Origin: Bifidobacteriaceae bacterium | Lineage (GTDB): Bacteria; Actinomycetota; Actinomycetes; Actinomycetales; WQXJ01 | Assembly (NCBI GenBank): GCA_031266115.1 | Contig: JAISBQ010000261.1 | Location: forward strand, 1-9,369 | DNA: 9,369 nucleotides | Direction: 5' to 3' | Shown: piece after piece, positions 1-7,093 of the stretch | Position numbering within the stretch: the first letter of the stretch is position 1 | Layout: each line of letters starts with the position of its first letter | Made by a program: the position numbers and the translations under genes | The notes under the pieces: generated by a model | What the model was told of the DNA's origin: nothing | The model's input: the letters and a program-made list of their open reading frames with translations, nothing else | Databases searched by the model: none

Positions 1-197
1 CTGTCGCCGGCGATGGTCTCGTATTCGTCGGAGCCGTCCCAGGGCACATTGAGGGTGTTGCCGTCCCATTCGGTCTGGAGCGCGTGGTCCCAGAGGTCGT
101 CCTCGGCCAATGCCGCAGAGGCCGCGCCGAAGGTCAACAGCCCCGCCAACGCCAGGCTGGCCGCGCGCAGCGCGCTCTTCTTGACGGTGGATGTCAT
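1..197 (-). CDS. Secreted protein, N-terminal part only (runs off left edge)
   Basis: The ATG at 197-195 overlaps the TGA of the SipW peptidase gene (ATGA), and GAGG sits about seven bases upstream, so the start is well supported and the two genes are translationally coupled. About 65 residues are visible. A basic start (MTSTVKKSALR) is followed by a hydrophobic stretch rich in Ala and Leu at about residues 11-30 and an Ala-X-Ala site (ASAALA), then an acidic, Trp-rich mature start (EDDLWDHALQTEWDG). This resembles an ordinary Sec signal peptide rather than the ALWYD-type signal of the proteins upstream, so it may be cut by the housekeeping peptidase. The coupling to SipW suggests a role in the same export system. 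The family cannot be named from this fragment. Confidence 0.8.
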   Translation of the reverse strand, partial: MTSTVKKSALRAASLALAGLLTFGAASAALAEDDLWDHALQTEWDGNTLNVPWDGSDEYETIAGD

Positions 198-1090
198 GGG
201 CGATCCTCGCTTCTGGAGCCCACTCCTGCGGTGGCCGCCGGCTGCACTATGGACCGGCGCCACGCCGACACCGGGTCCGGCTCCGCCATTTCTTGGGTTC
301 CCTCCACGTACGATGCCGCCGTCCCAGCCCCGCTCTCCACAGACCCCCGCGTCGGGTAGGTCTGGGGAGGCGTCTGCGCGCGGGCGTGGCGCGCCACATG
401 CTGAGTCTGGTCGGATGATTGCGCGGGCTGGGTCGCGGCAGGGGAAGCCGCCTGCGCGGACGGGGCAAATGGTTGGGGCGCTGGTTGCGGGGGAGCATCC
501 TCCATCGCCGATGGTTCGTTGGTGGTTGCTGAGGGCTCGGGCTTGGTCTTGACGTCACCGTCGTCTTCTTTGGCGCGGCGGCGCGGGGCGGCGAAGGCCC
601 AGATGCCCCAGGCGATCAGGATCACGGCGAAGCCGGTGACGGCCCAGGCGGCGTGGCGGGACGCCCAGTCGGAGACGTAGCCGAGGTAGGGGATGTGGAA
701 GAGGTACTTGCCGCGAACTTGGGTGGCGAGGACGGGTTCGTCCGGGACGTCGTTGGCGTCGCCTTGGGTGGTGAACACCGGGGCGCCGTCGGCGCCCACT
801 CCGAGGCCGATGATCCGGTGGGTGATCAACGTGGGGTCGTTGGGGTTGGGCAGGTAGGTGATGATGTCGCCGTACTTCAGGTCGAGCGCGTTGTCCACTC
901 CTGATACCACAATGAGGTCGCCGGGGCTGAAGGCTGGTTCCATGGAGCCGGACAGGACGGTCAGGGCTTTGCCTTGGGTGGCGGCGGGGACCACGGCCAC
1001 GGCTGCGGCGAGCGCGACCAGCCCGATCAGCAGCACCGTGGTCAGGGCACGGAAGAACCCTCCCACGAACCCGCCGGACTTGCGTGCCAT
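194..1090 (-). CDS. sipW: Signal peptidase I, SipW (ER/archaeal) type, with long C-terminal tail
   Basis: This is a membrane serine protease that removes signal peptides outside the membrane. The 298-residue product has a first membrane segment at about residues 15-37 and the catalytic serine box LSGSMEP (Ser49). The second box has His in place of the usual bacterial lysine (THRI, His91), and an Asp box GDAND starts at Asp111. A second membrane segment lies at about 147-168. The Ser-His pair marks the SipW/ER-like class known in Bacillus for processing TasA and TapA. After RRR (170-172) comes a hydrophilic tail of about 125 residues rich in Pro, Ala, Gln and Thr, unusual for the family and probably disordered and cytoplasmic or linker-like. 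The ATG at 1090 has AAAGG about eight bases upstream. The gene follows several secreted proteins with SipW-type signals, which are its likely substrates, and overlaps the next gene by four bases. Confidence 0.93.
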   Translation of the reverse strand: MARKSGGFVGGFFRALTTVLLIGLVALAAAVAVVPAATQGKALTVLSGSMEPAFSPGDLIVVSGVDNALDLKYGDIITYLPNPNDPTLITHRIIGLGVGADGAPVFTTQGDANDVPDEPVLATQVRGKYLFHIPYLGYVSDWASRHAAWAVTGFAVILIAWGIWAFAAPRRRAKEDDGDVKTKPEPSATTNEPSAMEDAPPQPAPQPFAPSAQAASPAATQPAQSSDQTQHVARHARAQTPPQTYPTRGSVESGAGTAASYVEGTQEMAEPDPVSAWRRSIVQPAATAGVGSRSEDRP

Positions 1091-1114
1091 TGCGGTGACC
1101 TTTCGTCTTGGCTG

Positions 1115-1137
1115 CCGCCGCGCGGCCGGCGCGGCGG
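1115..1137 (-). repeat. Perfect GC-only inverted repeat in the sipW leader
   Basis: CCGCCGCGC (1115-1123) and GCGCGGCGG (1129-1137) pair as a perfect nine-base stem around five bases. In the sipW transcript it would lie about 12-15 bases before the AAAGG ribosome site. No U-tract follows on the minus strand, so it is not a standard terminator. It could lower read-through or limit access to the ribosome site; that role is inferred. Confidence 0.6.
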
Positions 1138-1151
1138 ATTAACAGTTGTCA

Positions 1152-1157
1152 GTTATA
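1152..1157 (-). promoter_or_regulatory. Candidate -10 box (TATAAC) for sipW
   Basis: On the minus strand TATAAC lies about 60 bases before the sipW ATG, between the hairpins after the preceding gene and the leader stem. No good -35 box is found at 17-18 bases (the nearest is a weak TTCCAA at 19-20), so this is only a candidate for separate transcription of the peptidase gene. Confidence 0.3.
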
Positions 1158-1200
1158 GGGAATCCCGCTGGCCGGGGGTTGGAACAGGCGAACCAGTCCC

Positions 1201-1252
1201 AACCCCCCAATCCCCAGGGGGTTGATGGCGCGACGCCTAGTCAGCGTGCGCC
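1201..1252 (-). terminator. Two hairpins after the 357-residue exported-protein gene
   Basis: On the minus strand, nine bases after the TGA at 1262, GGCGCACGC (1252-1244) pairs with GCGTCGCGCC (1236-1227) with a one-base bulge and a seven-base loop. A second stem follows, AACCCCC (1223-1217) with GGGGGTT (1207-1201). Neither has a clear U-tract, but tail-less hairpins are common in GC-rich actinobacteria. Placed between the cargo gene and sipW, they probably end or weaken transcription there. Confidence 0.4.
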
Positions 1253-1261
1253 GTCACAGAA

Positions 1262-2335
1262 TCAGAAGCTTCCGACACCGAGCTTGCGAGTCTGCTCGAG
1301 GGTGACCCCTAACGGCGGCAGCACGGCCAGCACGTCTTCGGTGAATGCCTGCTTCTGGGTGTCGGGGTCAAAGGTTGCCTTGACCACGATGCACACGTTC
1401 GCGTCCTTCTTGGCGGTGCCCGCTAGCTCGTTTGGAGTGAGTGCCTTCTTGTAGATGGGCCAGATGCCACCGACATTGGATCCCAGTTCCCGGTCGCCCC
1501 ACTGCTGGTTTTGACCCTGGAGAAGCGCCGAGACGGGCGAGTTGTAGGAATTCATCCAGGCAGTTGCCGCGTCTGCAGCGTCGCTAATGCCGGGTTGGCC
1601 CACCTGAACCAGCGGGAAACTTTGCCAGGAGGTGTTGTCAACATCGAGGCTGATGAGCGCGACCGCTTCGAATTCCGAGAATGCGTCGGGATTCGGGGTG
1701 TACGTATTACCAAGAGTGTCGACGCCATAGCCCGCAGTGGCCCGGACTTCGAGATTCGCCACCATGTTGTCGCCGTCGAGCGCCACATGGTAGGGGTAGA
1801 CGCTCAGGAGCGTGTCGCCGGGAGAAACCGTATACGGCCAACCCGCGATTGAGTCTTTGTACGCGTATCCGGCTCCGGTGCGTGCTTCGTGGCCGATGAC
1901 GCCTGCATAACCGCCCCACGAAGGATCATCGCTTAGGCAGCTGAACTCCTGGTCCAACTGGACCGCTTTCCAGTCGTCGGGATCGTACGGGGCGCCGGGA
2001 TTCAAGGGCCAGTTGACCGGGTCCTGGTCCAGGCGAGGGTGAGTTCCGCTCGGGTCCGGCGCGAACTTTCTGGGCTCGGTACTGGTACCGGGATAGGCCG
2101 GGTTCGCGTCGTTGACGCCCACGATGTCGGAGATGTCGTAGACAACATTGTTGGCGTTCCCGGCGGGGTCGAGCGCTGGAGCGATGTCCAGGTTGCCAGC
2201 CACGATGATGCCGTGGTGAACCTCGCTGCTGTCGTACCAGAGGGCCCAGGTGCCGCCTGCTAGGAGCAGGGCCGCGCCGCAGGCGCCCGCGATCAGGCCT
2301 TTGACGCGCCGGGCGCGTGTGTGGCTAGTTGACAT
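1262..2335 (-). CDS. Alternate-signal exported protein (SipW substrate, TasA/RER_14450-like)
   Basis: The product is a 357-residue secreted protein, probably a surface or matrix subunit processed by the neighbouring SipW. The start at 2335 is chosen because AAAGGAAA sits about nine bases upstream and the signal then begins at once (MSTSHTRARRVK). A hydrophobic core at about 13-30 ends GGTWALWYDSS, the class-specific motif close to TasA's GGTWAAFND, followed by an AGNLDI block (46-51). Further marks shared with the 346-residue paralogue are PGDT (172-175), DGDN (187-190) and a C-terminal TLEQ (345-348) followed by TR. The predicted mature protein is acidic and rich in Asp, Pro, Tyr and Trp, with few cysteines, fitting an extracellular beta-sandwich. 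There is no LPXTG motif or C-terminal anchor. A reading frame open for 35 more codons upstream was not used. The exact function is unknown. Confidence 0.88.
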   Translation of the reverse strand: MSTSHTRARRVKGLIAGACGAALLLAGGTWALWYDSSEVHHGIIVAGNLDIAPALDPAGNANNVVYDISDIVGVNDANPAYPGTSTEPRKFAPDPSGTHPRLDQDPVNWPLNPGAPYDPDDWKAVQLDQEFSCLSDDPSWGGYAGVIGHEARTGAGYAYKDSIAGWPYTVSPGDTLLSVYPYHVALDGDNMVANLEVRATAGYGVDTLGNTYTPNPDAFSEFEAVALISLDVDNTSWQSFPLVQVGQPGISDAADAATAWMNSYNSPVSALLQGQNQQWGDRELGSNVGGIWPIYKKALTPNELAGTAKKDANVCIVVKATFDPDTQKQAFTEDVLAVLPPLGVTLEQTRKLGVGSF

Positions 2336-2485
2336 TTGATTGGTTTCCTTTCGGTGTCGGGGTTGGCATCGCGCCTTCCCCTGGGGGATTCCCGCCCGCG
2401 GGGTCACGGAACGGGTCATGAACCGCCTGCCCAGTGGCAAACGGTGGCTTGAGGTAGTGGCCTTGAGAGGCCTGGCGGCAGGGAG
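2336..2485 (-). promoter_or_regulatory. 150-base spacer with ribosome site of the 357-residue protein gene
   Basis: This is the only spacer over 100 bases among the four exported-protein genes upstream of sipW. It holds the AAAGGAAA ribosome site (about 2343-2351, minus) that sets the start at 2335, and a CCCGCGGG palindrome near 2395-2402. I see no convincing -35/-10 pair or terminator, so transcription may continue through it. Confidence 0.4.
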
Positions 2486-3346
2486 TCATGATGACCCCCT
2501 CGTGACGGACGGAGTGAACCAAAGCTGCAGTTGGTCCGCTGCGTCGATGGAACGGGAGATGGTGGTCGCCCAGTCATCGCTGGCCGACTTCTTCCCGACC
2601 TTGGTGTCCACCGTGACCGACGCCGTGTTCGAATACGTGGCCGCCTGCGCCTCGAATTCGAGGCACCAGACTTGTTGGCCTTCGGACTCAGGGGCGCTCA
2701 CAATCGGATCGAGGTCATCGAGGAATGGGGTCATCGTGCCGTCGTCATACTCGACGCGAGGGGCCCAATCCTCAAGCGGCTTGTCTCTCTCGTCGCTGAA
2801 GAAGGCGGCGTCGCACTCTACACCCGCGTCCGTTCCGGCGTAATAGAGCGTGAACTTGGAGCTCACGGTCACGCCCGGCGCTTCGGGGTCAGTCGGTGGG
2901 ATGATTCCGGGCGTGTATTTCATGACAGCATCGCCCGTGACCTGGCCTTTCAGCACGTATTTGATGTAGATCGGCTCGCCTGCCTCAGCATCCTTCAACT
3001 CCTCCTCGCTGACGATGGGTCCGCCGAGGTGGGTGCCGAAGCTCGGGCTATCCTCGTCGTCCATCGAATACGTGGCGGGATTCTCATCCCCGCCGTCGAG
3101 GTCCGCCTCATCGCCGTCAAAGAAGCGCGCACCCGTGAAGGCGACCTGCAGGCGTTGGATCTCGAGCGCTTCCCATTCGTCTTGGTCATACCAAAGGGCC
3201 ATCGCGGCCGGAACGCCCAGGCCGAGCCCCAACCCCAGGGCCAATGCGCCTGCAACGATACGCGCCGGACCGCGCCGGGCGCGATGCTCCCGCGCGTGGG
3301 AGGGGGACTCCCAGCGGTGTTCGGCATGGCGCGGTCGGCGGGTCAC
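2486..3346 (-). CDS. Exported protein with ALWYD-type (SipW) signal, 286 residues
   Basis: The GTG at 3346-3344 overlaps the TGA of the preceding gene (GTGA), and a GGGGGG run about ten bases upstream can serve as ribosome site. The N-terminus is long and basic (about 28 residues rich in Arg and His). A hydrophobic core of Gly-Leu repeats at about 29-50 leads directly into ALWYDQ (50-55), the mark of SipW-processed proteins. The body is strongly acidic (for example GDEADLDGGDEN near 78-89) and has two cysteines in its C-terminal half. It lacks the AGNLD and GDN blocks of its two paralogues, so it is a diverged member or a different fold using the same signal. Its place in a coupled gene string next to SipW supports export and maturation by that enzyme. 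Its own function is unknown. Confidence 0.85.
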   Translation of the reverse strand: MTRRPRHAEHRWESPSHAREHRARRGPARIVAGALALGLGLGLGVPAAMALWYDQDEWEALEIQRLQVAFTGARFFDGDEADLDGGDENPATYSMDDEDSPSFGTHLGGPIVSEEELKDAEAGEPIYIKYVLKGQVTGDAVMKYTPGIIPPTDPEAPGVTVSSKFTLYYAGTDAGVECDAAFFSDERDKPLEDWAPRVEYDDGTMTPFLDDLDPIVSAPESEGQQVWCLEFEAQAATYSNTASVTVDTKVGKKSASDDWATTISRSIDAADQLQLWFTPSVTRGSS

Positions 3347-4383
3347 GGCGCGTTCACCCCCCAGTCTTCGCCCACGCGAATCTGCTCCAGCGTGAGCTCC
3401 AGCGCGGGCACAGTGAATGGTTCGGCTGGCTCCAAATCACCTGGGTCTACCCAAAGGTCGTCTTCGAAGGTCAGGGTCACGGTCACCTGCCAAGCGACTT
3501 TCCCGGCCTCATGAATGCCGTACGGTTTGTCTAGAACGTCGTGGGGGAGGATCGCCGCGTTGGAGCCGCCCTCCGTCCTATGGGTGCTGTCGGTGATCGT
3601 GACTATTGTCACAGGATCGCCCAAGGCCGCTTTTATTGGCGTCTGCGCTCCCGTGCCCTGGTCCACGTGCATGACAGGCGCGAAGGTGGCAGCTGAGTCA
3701 GTGGCGTCTTTGGCGCTGACCGTGTAGGTGCCCTCGACACTCGGGTCGTTGTTGTCGAAGTTGACCCAGGCGACCGTCAACTCGGCGGCGATGTTGTCGC
3801 CCTTTAGCTCCGTTGTGACCTGGCCGACCAACTGGATGGTGTCCCCTGGCCACGCTACGAACGCGCTGAGCGGCTTGGAGCCGCCAGCGCACTTGCCCTG
3901 GTCCTCTGGCTCAAGGCAAGTGCCGCTTTGATCGGGGACCGTGTCTCCGTCCGCGTCGACTTGCCTCCAGGAGCTCCAATGGCCGTCGTCCGCGTCGAGG
4001 TTCCCCGCTTTGATCAGCCCGCTGTCAACATCCGTGGAGTCGTGCCAAAGCGCGAATGTCCGGGCATCGCCGCCTATCAGCAACGCCAGTGGGAACGCCA
4101 TCGCCACGGTTCCGGCCAGGGCAGCCGCGAAAGCCGGACGCCGCCAGAGCGTCTTGAGTGGCAACGACAATTGGCTCGCACGATGCCGCCGCGCAGCACC
4201 GACCGTCAACCGAACATGCCGCGGGCCGGGCTCGCAGGCACGGTGATCCGTGACCTTGCGGGAGCGAACCGCGGAACGCGAGACGGCCATGACCAGGCGA
4301 GTGACCTTACGTGTTTGCGCCCAAGTCAATTCGGCCAACGTCGGGTTGGGGTGGGCTGGGGCAACCCCGTGGCGGTGCTTCAC
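3343..4383 (-). CDS. Alternate-signal exported protein (SipW substrate), 346 residues
   Basis: The GTG at 4383-4381 overlaps the TGA of the large upstream gene (GTGA) and has a strong GGAGG seven bases before it, so this start is preferred over ATG at 4290. It yields an unusually long basic N-terminal region of about 83 residues before the hydrophobic core (about 84-104). The core is followed by FALWHDS (110-116), the SipW-type cleavage region. An AGNLD block (126-130), PGDT (179-182) and KGDN (194-197) match the 357-residue paralogue, and the tail repeats its LTLEQ-R motif, so the two are related. A DADGDTVPD loop (143-151) looks like a calcium-binding loop, and cysteines at about 156 and 165 may pair. 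Predicted location is the cell surface or outside, after SipW cleavage. No sortase motif is present. Confidence 0.87.
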   Translation of the reverse strand: MKHRHGVAPAHPNPTLAELTWAQTRKVTRLVMAVSRSAVRSRKVTDHRACEPGPRHVRLTVGAARRHRASQLSLPLKTLWRRPAFAAALAGTVAMAFPLALLIGGDARTFALWHDSTDVDSGLIKAGNLDADDGHWSSWRQVDADGDTVPDQSGTCLEPEDQGKCAGGSKPLSAFVAWPGDTIQLVGQVTTELKGDNIAAELTVAWVNFDNNDPSVEGTYTVSAKDATDSAATFAPVMHVDQGTGAQTPIKAALGDPVTIVTITDSTHRTEGGSNAAILPHDVLDKPYGIHEAGKVAWQVTVTLTFEDDLWVDPGDLEPAEPFTVPALELTLEQIRVGEDWGVNAP

Positions 4384-6905
4384 TTCAGCACCTCCGAAGC
4401 GACGCAAGCGAGGGCATGGCCCGGTGCGACTGGAGTGGTGGGGTTGGCGTCCGAGAGTGTAGCCGGGAAGGCGGCAGCGCCGGAAGGAGCCGATGGCGGA
4501 GTCAGCGCCCATTCCAACCGACACTGGTTGGGCGGGTCCTCTTCTGCGGCAGTGCTGGGCTTGTCATTCACCGTCAGCGGTTGCACTGCGCTGTTTTCCT
4601 CAAGCGGATGCAGGAAGCCGAACAAGGCCGTGTTTGTGACCGTGAACAGCCAATACACTCGCGTGCCCGAATCCACGGATGGCAATTCCCCGTTGCCGTC
4701 CACTTTGAGCTCCTGGCAGTCGCTTGCGGCCTCGTTCTCGGGGGTGTCGGGATGGTCCACCTTGACCAGCGTGTTCGGATTGATGTCCCCGCCCTCGGCG
4801 CCGGGGCAAACGAAGGCTCGTTTGGTCAGCGATACCATGGGCTGCTTCAACGCTGCGGTGGAATCCTCCTCATCGTTCTCAACCGTTGGCTCCTTGCCGT
4901 CTGGCTCAGGATCGTCCTGGTCGCCGTGATTGCCCTTGTCGTAGCCGTCCGGGTCGGGGTGAACGTCCTGGTGCGTGTCTGACGGCGGCACAGTCCACGC
5001 GTACGCCTCGCAGTATCCGGCGACCAACTGACCCTTCTGGAAATCAGTCAGCGGCGGATCGCCGTCCAAGTCGAGGGTATTGAGCAACCCGCGTAGCTGG
5101 AACTGCTGGAAGTACGGCGATTGCGCCAGAGCATCCGAGGCCCCCTGATTGGTCAACAGGTCCGCCCACGACACCTGTCCAACACCATCAGGATTGGCTG
5201 TACAGGTATTCCAAGCCGGGAACAGGACCTGCTGGATGCTGGTGCCCGCAAAGATCATGCGTGCGCCAGGATCATCAGTGTGGAAGACAATCTCAGCAGT
5301 CGCACCAGCGGGCACGAAGACTCGGAACAGTGACATCGCAAACGGATCGTCTGGGTCGGCCGGTCCGAGGCGCACGACGCTGTCAAGCCCCTTGCCGCCG
5401 ACGTTGCCGGTTACGAAGTAGTCGCCGCCCGAAGCCCCGGCAAAGACGTAAAGGTACCGGTCTTTGGCCGAGGTGATCTTGACATTGATCTTGAAGGTGG
5501 CGGAGTCGTGCTCGTCTGCACAACGGCGCAGGGCCACGGCCTTATGCACATTGGTAACGTTCGGGAAGCCGCCGTAATGAAAATCGGTATTTCCGGGGTT
5601 CGTGTATGCAGCCGACCAGTCCACCGGCCCGGGCGACTCTCCTTCAAGCAGCGCGGCGCCAACCGGTTCATTTAGGCTAGGTGTCTCGAAGGTGCCGTCG
5701 CATGTATCGGCCCGTACGCTGAGGGCCGGCGGATCCGGTGGGACAGGATACTCTTGGCTGGGTGCCAGACCTGTGTACTGCGCGTAATAGAGGCCACTCA
5801 AGATCGAGTGGGGAACAATGGCTGCGTGGCGCCAGCCGTCCACACGTAAGCTCGTTCCGCCGGGGTCAGACAGGTTGAAGGCGGCCGGAGCGTCCAGCAC
5901 ATCGATCTCGGTGGCTGTGTTGTCCATCGGCAGGCCCGGCGTGAAGGCCGCGCTAGCGGGGTTGGCGGCGGAATCGGACAGGGCGGCGCCGCCGAGGCGG
6001 ACATGGCCGGTTTCCGCTGTCACGGACTTGATCTGGACCTCGACCTCGGCTCCGTAGCCATCCGGGATATAGACGGTGTAGAAAGCGCTGACGGTTTGGC
6101 CTTGGCCTGCCTCCAGTTCCGGCGAGTAGAACGGCACTGCCGTGGCGATCGGCCCGTTGCTGTCGGTGGCTGTGATCGTCACGGTCGCGGTGGCCTCGGA
6201 CGCACCGCCGACGAAACGCAAGACTCGGTCTTTGGCGGTGTCGGGGGCGACGATGATTTTGTACCCGCCGGGCTCGTAGTCGCTTCCCACGGACTTCGAG
6301 TTAGGATCGTAGAACGCGCCCTCGAGACCGGTGCCGGGGCCTTGGACCGTTCCGTCATGCTCGCTGCCCGAGCCGGTGTACCAGCCTGCGAAGGACGGCT
6401 CGGTCGCGGTCGGAGCATTCTCTTCGAGTGGCGCGCTCCCGGACCATGTGTACGCCATCGAGCCGCCAACCGCCCGGTACACGCCCTGGTAGGCGCTGCT
6501 GGGTGGCTGAGTCGTGACCAAGCTCTCCCAGGTCAGCGGACCATTCGGATACTTCTCGACCACGCTGTAGCCGCCGATGCGTCCGTCAGCGTCCGGACAA
6601 TCAGGCGATGGAGTCGTCGGCTCGTAGGGGTTGGAGCACGGCACACCGGTGACGTGGAACCAATCGAGGTCACCGTACTGGCTGAGGTTAAACCGTGTCG
6701 CTGATTGGCTAGTCGAAGGAGTGGGGATTTCCTGGACATTGACCGTCAAGACGTTGACTGGGCTGGGGACCGTGCCTACTTCATTGGCCGGGGTGGCCGC
6801 GTCGGAATCGTTGTCAGAAGCCACGAACACGCCCAGGAGCGCGCCGACCAACAAAAGGGCCAGGCCGCTTGCGGCTCGGGACTTCACGGTACTCGCGGCC
6901 TCCAT
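4380..6905 (-). CDS. Large secreted modular protein with two lectin-like repeats and a DUF11-like tail domain
   Basis: The product has 841 residues if it starts at ATG 6905; a GTG at 6887 with GGAGG eleven bases upstream would give 835 residues and a more typical signal (MKSRAASGL). A hydrophobic core at about 14-29 ends GVFVASDNDSD, possibly a diverged SipW-type signal. Two related modules follow, at about 71-310 and 342-558. Each opens with FNLS, and each later has a KDR-x-L-(5)-GAS block and a Phe-(Thr/Arg)-Val-(Tyr/Phe)-(Ile/Val)-Pro strand, as in surface proteins with NLT-x-x-G-x-x-DWxHWG domains. A Cys-containing linker with a calcium-like DLDGD loop (about 612-616), then an Asp/Glu/Pro-rich spacer (641-687), lead to a C-terminal domain (690-841). 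That domain starts MVSLTKRAFVC, has FTVTNTA and four cysteines, and is typical of DUF11-like stalk domains. It is the first gene of the coupled string. Likely role: extracellular structural or adhesive protein, inferred. Confidence 0.85.
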   Translation of the reverse strand: MEAASTVKSRAASGLALLLVGALLGVFVASDNDSDAATPANEVGTVPSPVNVLTVNVQEIPTPSTSQSATRFNLSQYGDLDWFHVTGVPCSNPYEPTTPSPDCPDADGRIGGYSVVEKYPNGPLTWESLVTTQPPSSAYQGVYRAVGGSMAYTWSGSAPLEENAPTATEPSFAGWYTGSGSEHDGTVQGPGTGLEGAFYDPNSKSVGSDYEPGGYKIIVAPDTAKDRVLRFVGGASEATATVTITATDSNGPIATAVPFYSPELEAGQGQTVSAFYTVYIPDGYGAEVEVQIKSVTAETGHVRLGGAALSDSAANPASAAFTPGLPMDNTATEIDVLDAPAAFNLSDPGGTSLRVDGWRHAAIVPHSILSGLYYAQYTGLAPSQEYPVPPDPPALSVRADTCDGTFETPSLNEPVGAALLEGESPGPVDWSAAYTNPGNTDFHYGGFPNVTNVHKAVALRRCADEHDSATFKINVKITSAKDRYLYVFAGASGGDYFVTGNVGGKGLDSVVRLGPADPDDPFAMSLFRVFVPAGATAEIVFHTDDPGARMIFAGTSIQQVLFPAWNTCTANPDGVGQVSWADLLTNQGASDALAQSPYFQQFQLRGLLNTLDLDGDPPLTDFQKGQLVAGYCEAYAWTVPPSDTHQDVHPDPDGYDKGNHGDQDDPEPDGKEPTVENDEEDSTAALKQPMVSLTKRAFVCPGAEGGDINPNTLVKVDHPDTPENEAASDCQELKVDGNGELPSVDSGTRVYWLFTVTNTALFGFLHPLEENSAVQPLTVNDKPSTAAEEDPPNQCRLEWALTPPSAPSGAAAFPATLSDANPTTPVAPGHALACVASEVLK
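4389..4395 (-). promoter_or_regulatory. Ribosome site GGAGGTG deciding the GTG start at 4383
   Basis: GGAGG (4395-4391) ends seven bases before the GTG, inside the last codons of the large upstream gene. It is the strongest ribosome site in the cluster and supports the long N-terminal form of the 346-residue protein. Confidence 0.65.
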
Positions 6906-7065
6906 CGGGGGACATGGGCATAGGCAGTCTCCCCGCCGGATCGAAGACCCGCGCGGGGCTATTCGGTTGGCGCAAGTCCACAAATGGCGCAAGTTCCCCT
7001 TGTGTCCGGCCAACAACGGATGGCGAGGCCAAGGATGCCCCGGTAGCCGAGGGGGAACGCGGCTT

Positions 7066-7093
7066 ATGCTATCTGCGAACGAGTTCGACTCAA
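7066..7093 (-). promoter_or_regulatory. Candidate promoter of the export operon
   Basis: On the minus strand TTGAGT (7093-7088) and TAGCAT (7071-7066) are 16 bases apart, four of six matches each to the sigma-70-like consensus. Transcription would start near 7059, giving a leader of about 150 bases before the ATG at 6905. A small dyad CGAAC-TC-GTTCG lies between the boxes. The leader itself shows no riboswitch that I recognise. Confidence 0.3.

Noticed and set aside
1115..1137. Standard intrinsic terminator before sipW
   Set aside because: No U-tract on the minus strand, and the stem lies between the candidate -10 box and the ribosome site.
2336..2440. 35-codon upstream extension of the 357-residue exported protein
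   Set aside because: The signal peptide begins at 2335 with a good ribosome site; the extension is Arg/Pro-rich and would bury the signal.
2531..3514. Long plus-strand open frame of 327 codons
   Set aside because: Antisense shadow of two well-supported minus-strand genes; Arg/Val/Gly-rich with no domain.
4384..4524. 47-codon upstream extension of the 346-residue protein
   Set aside because: It lies wholly inside the upstream gene in another frame, and GGAGG marks the GTG at 4383 as the start.
3928..4929. Long plus-strand open frame of 333 codons
   Set aside because: Antisense to the clear exported-protein genes; Ser/Arg-rich shadow composition.
6003..6704. Plus-strand open frame of 233 codons
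   Set aside because: Lies opposite the first module of the large secreted protein and has shadow composition.
6906..7016. 37-codon upstream extension of the large secreted protein
   Set aside because: Cys/Pro/Arg-rich, and would place the signal core about 50 residues from the start.
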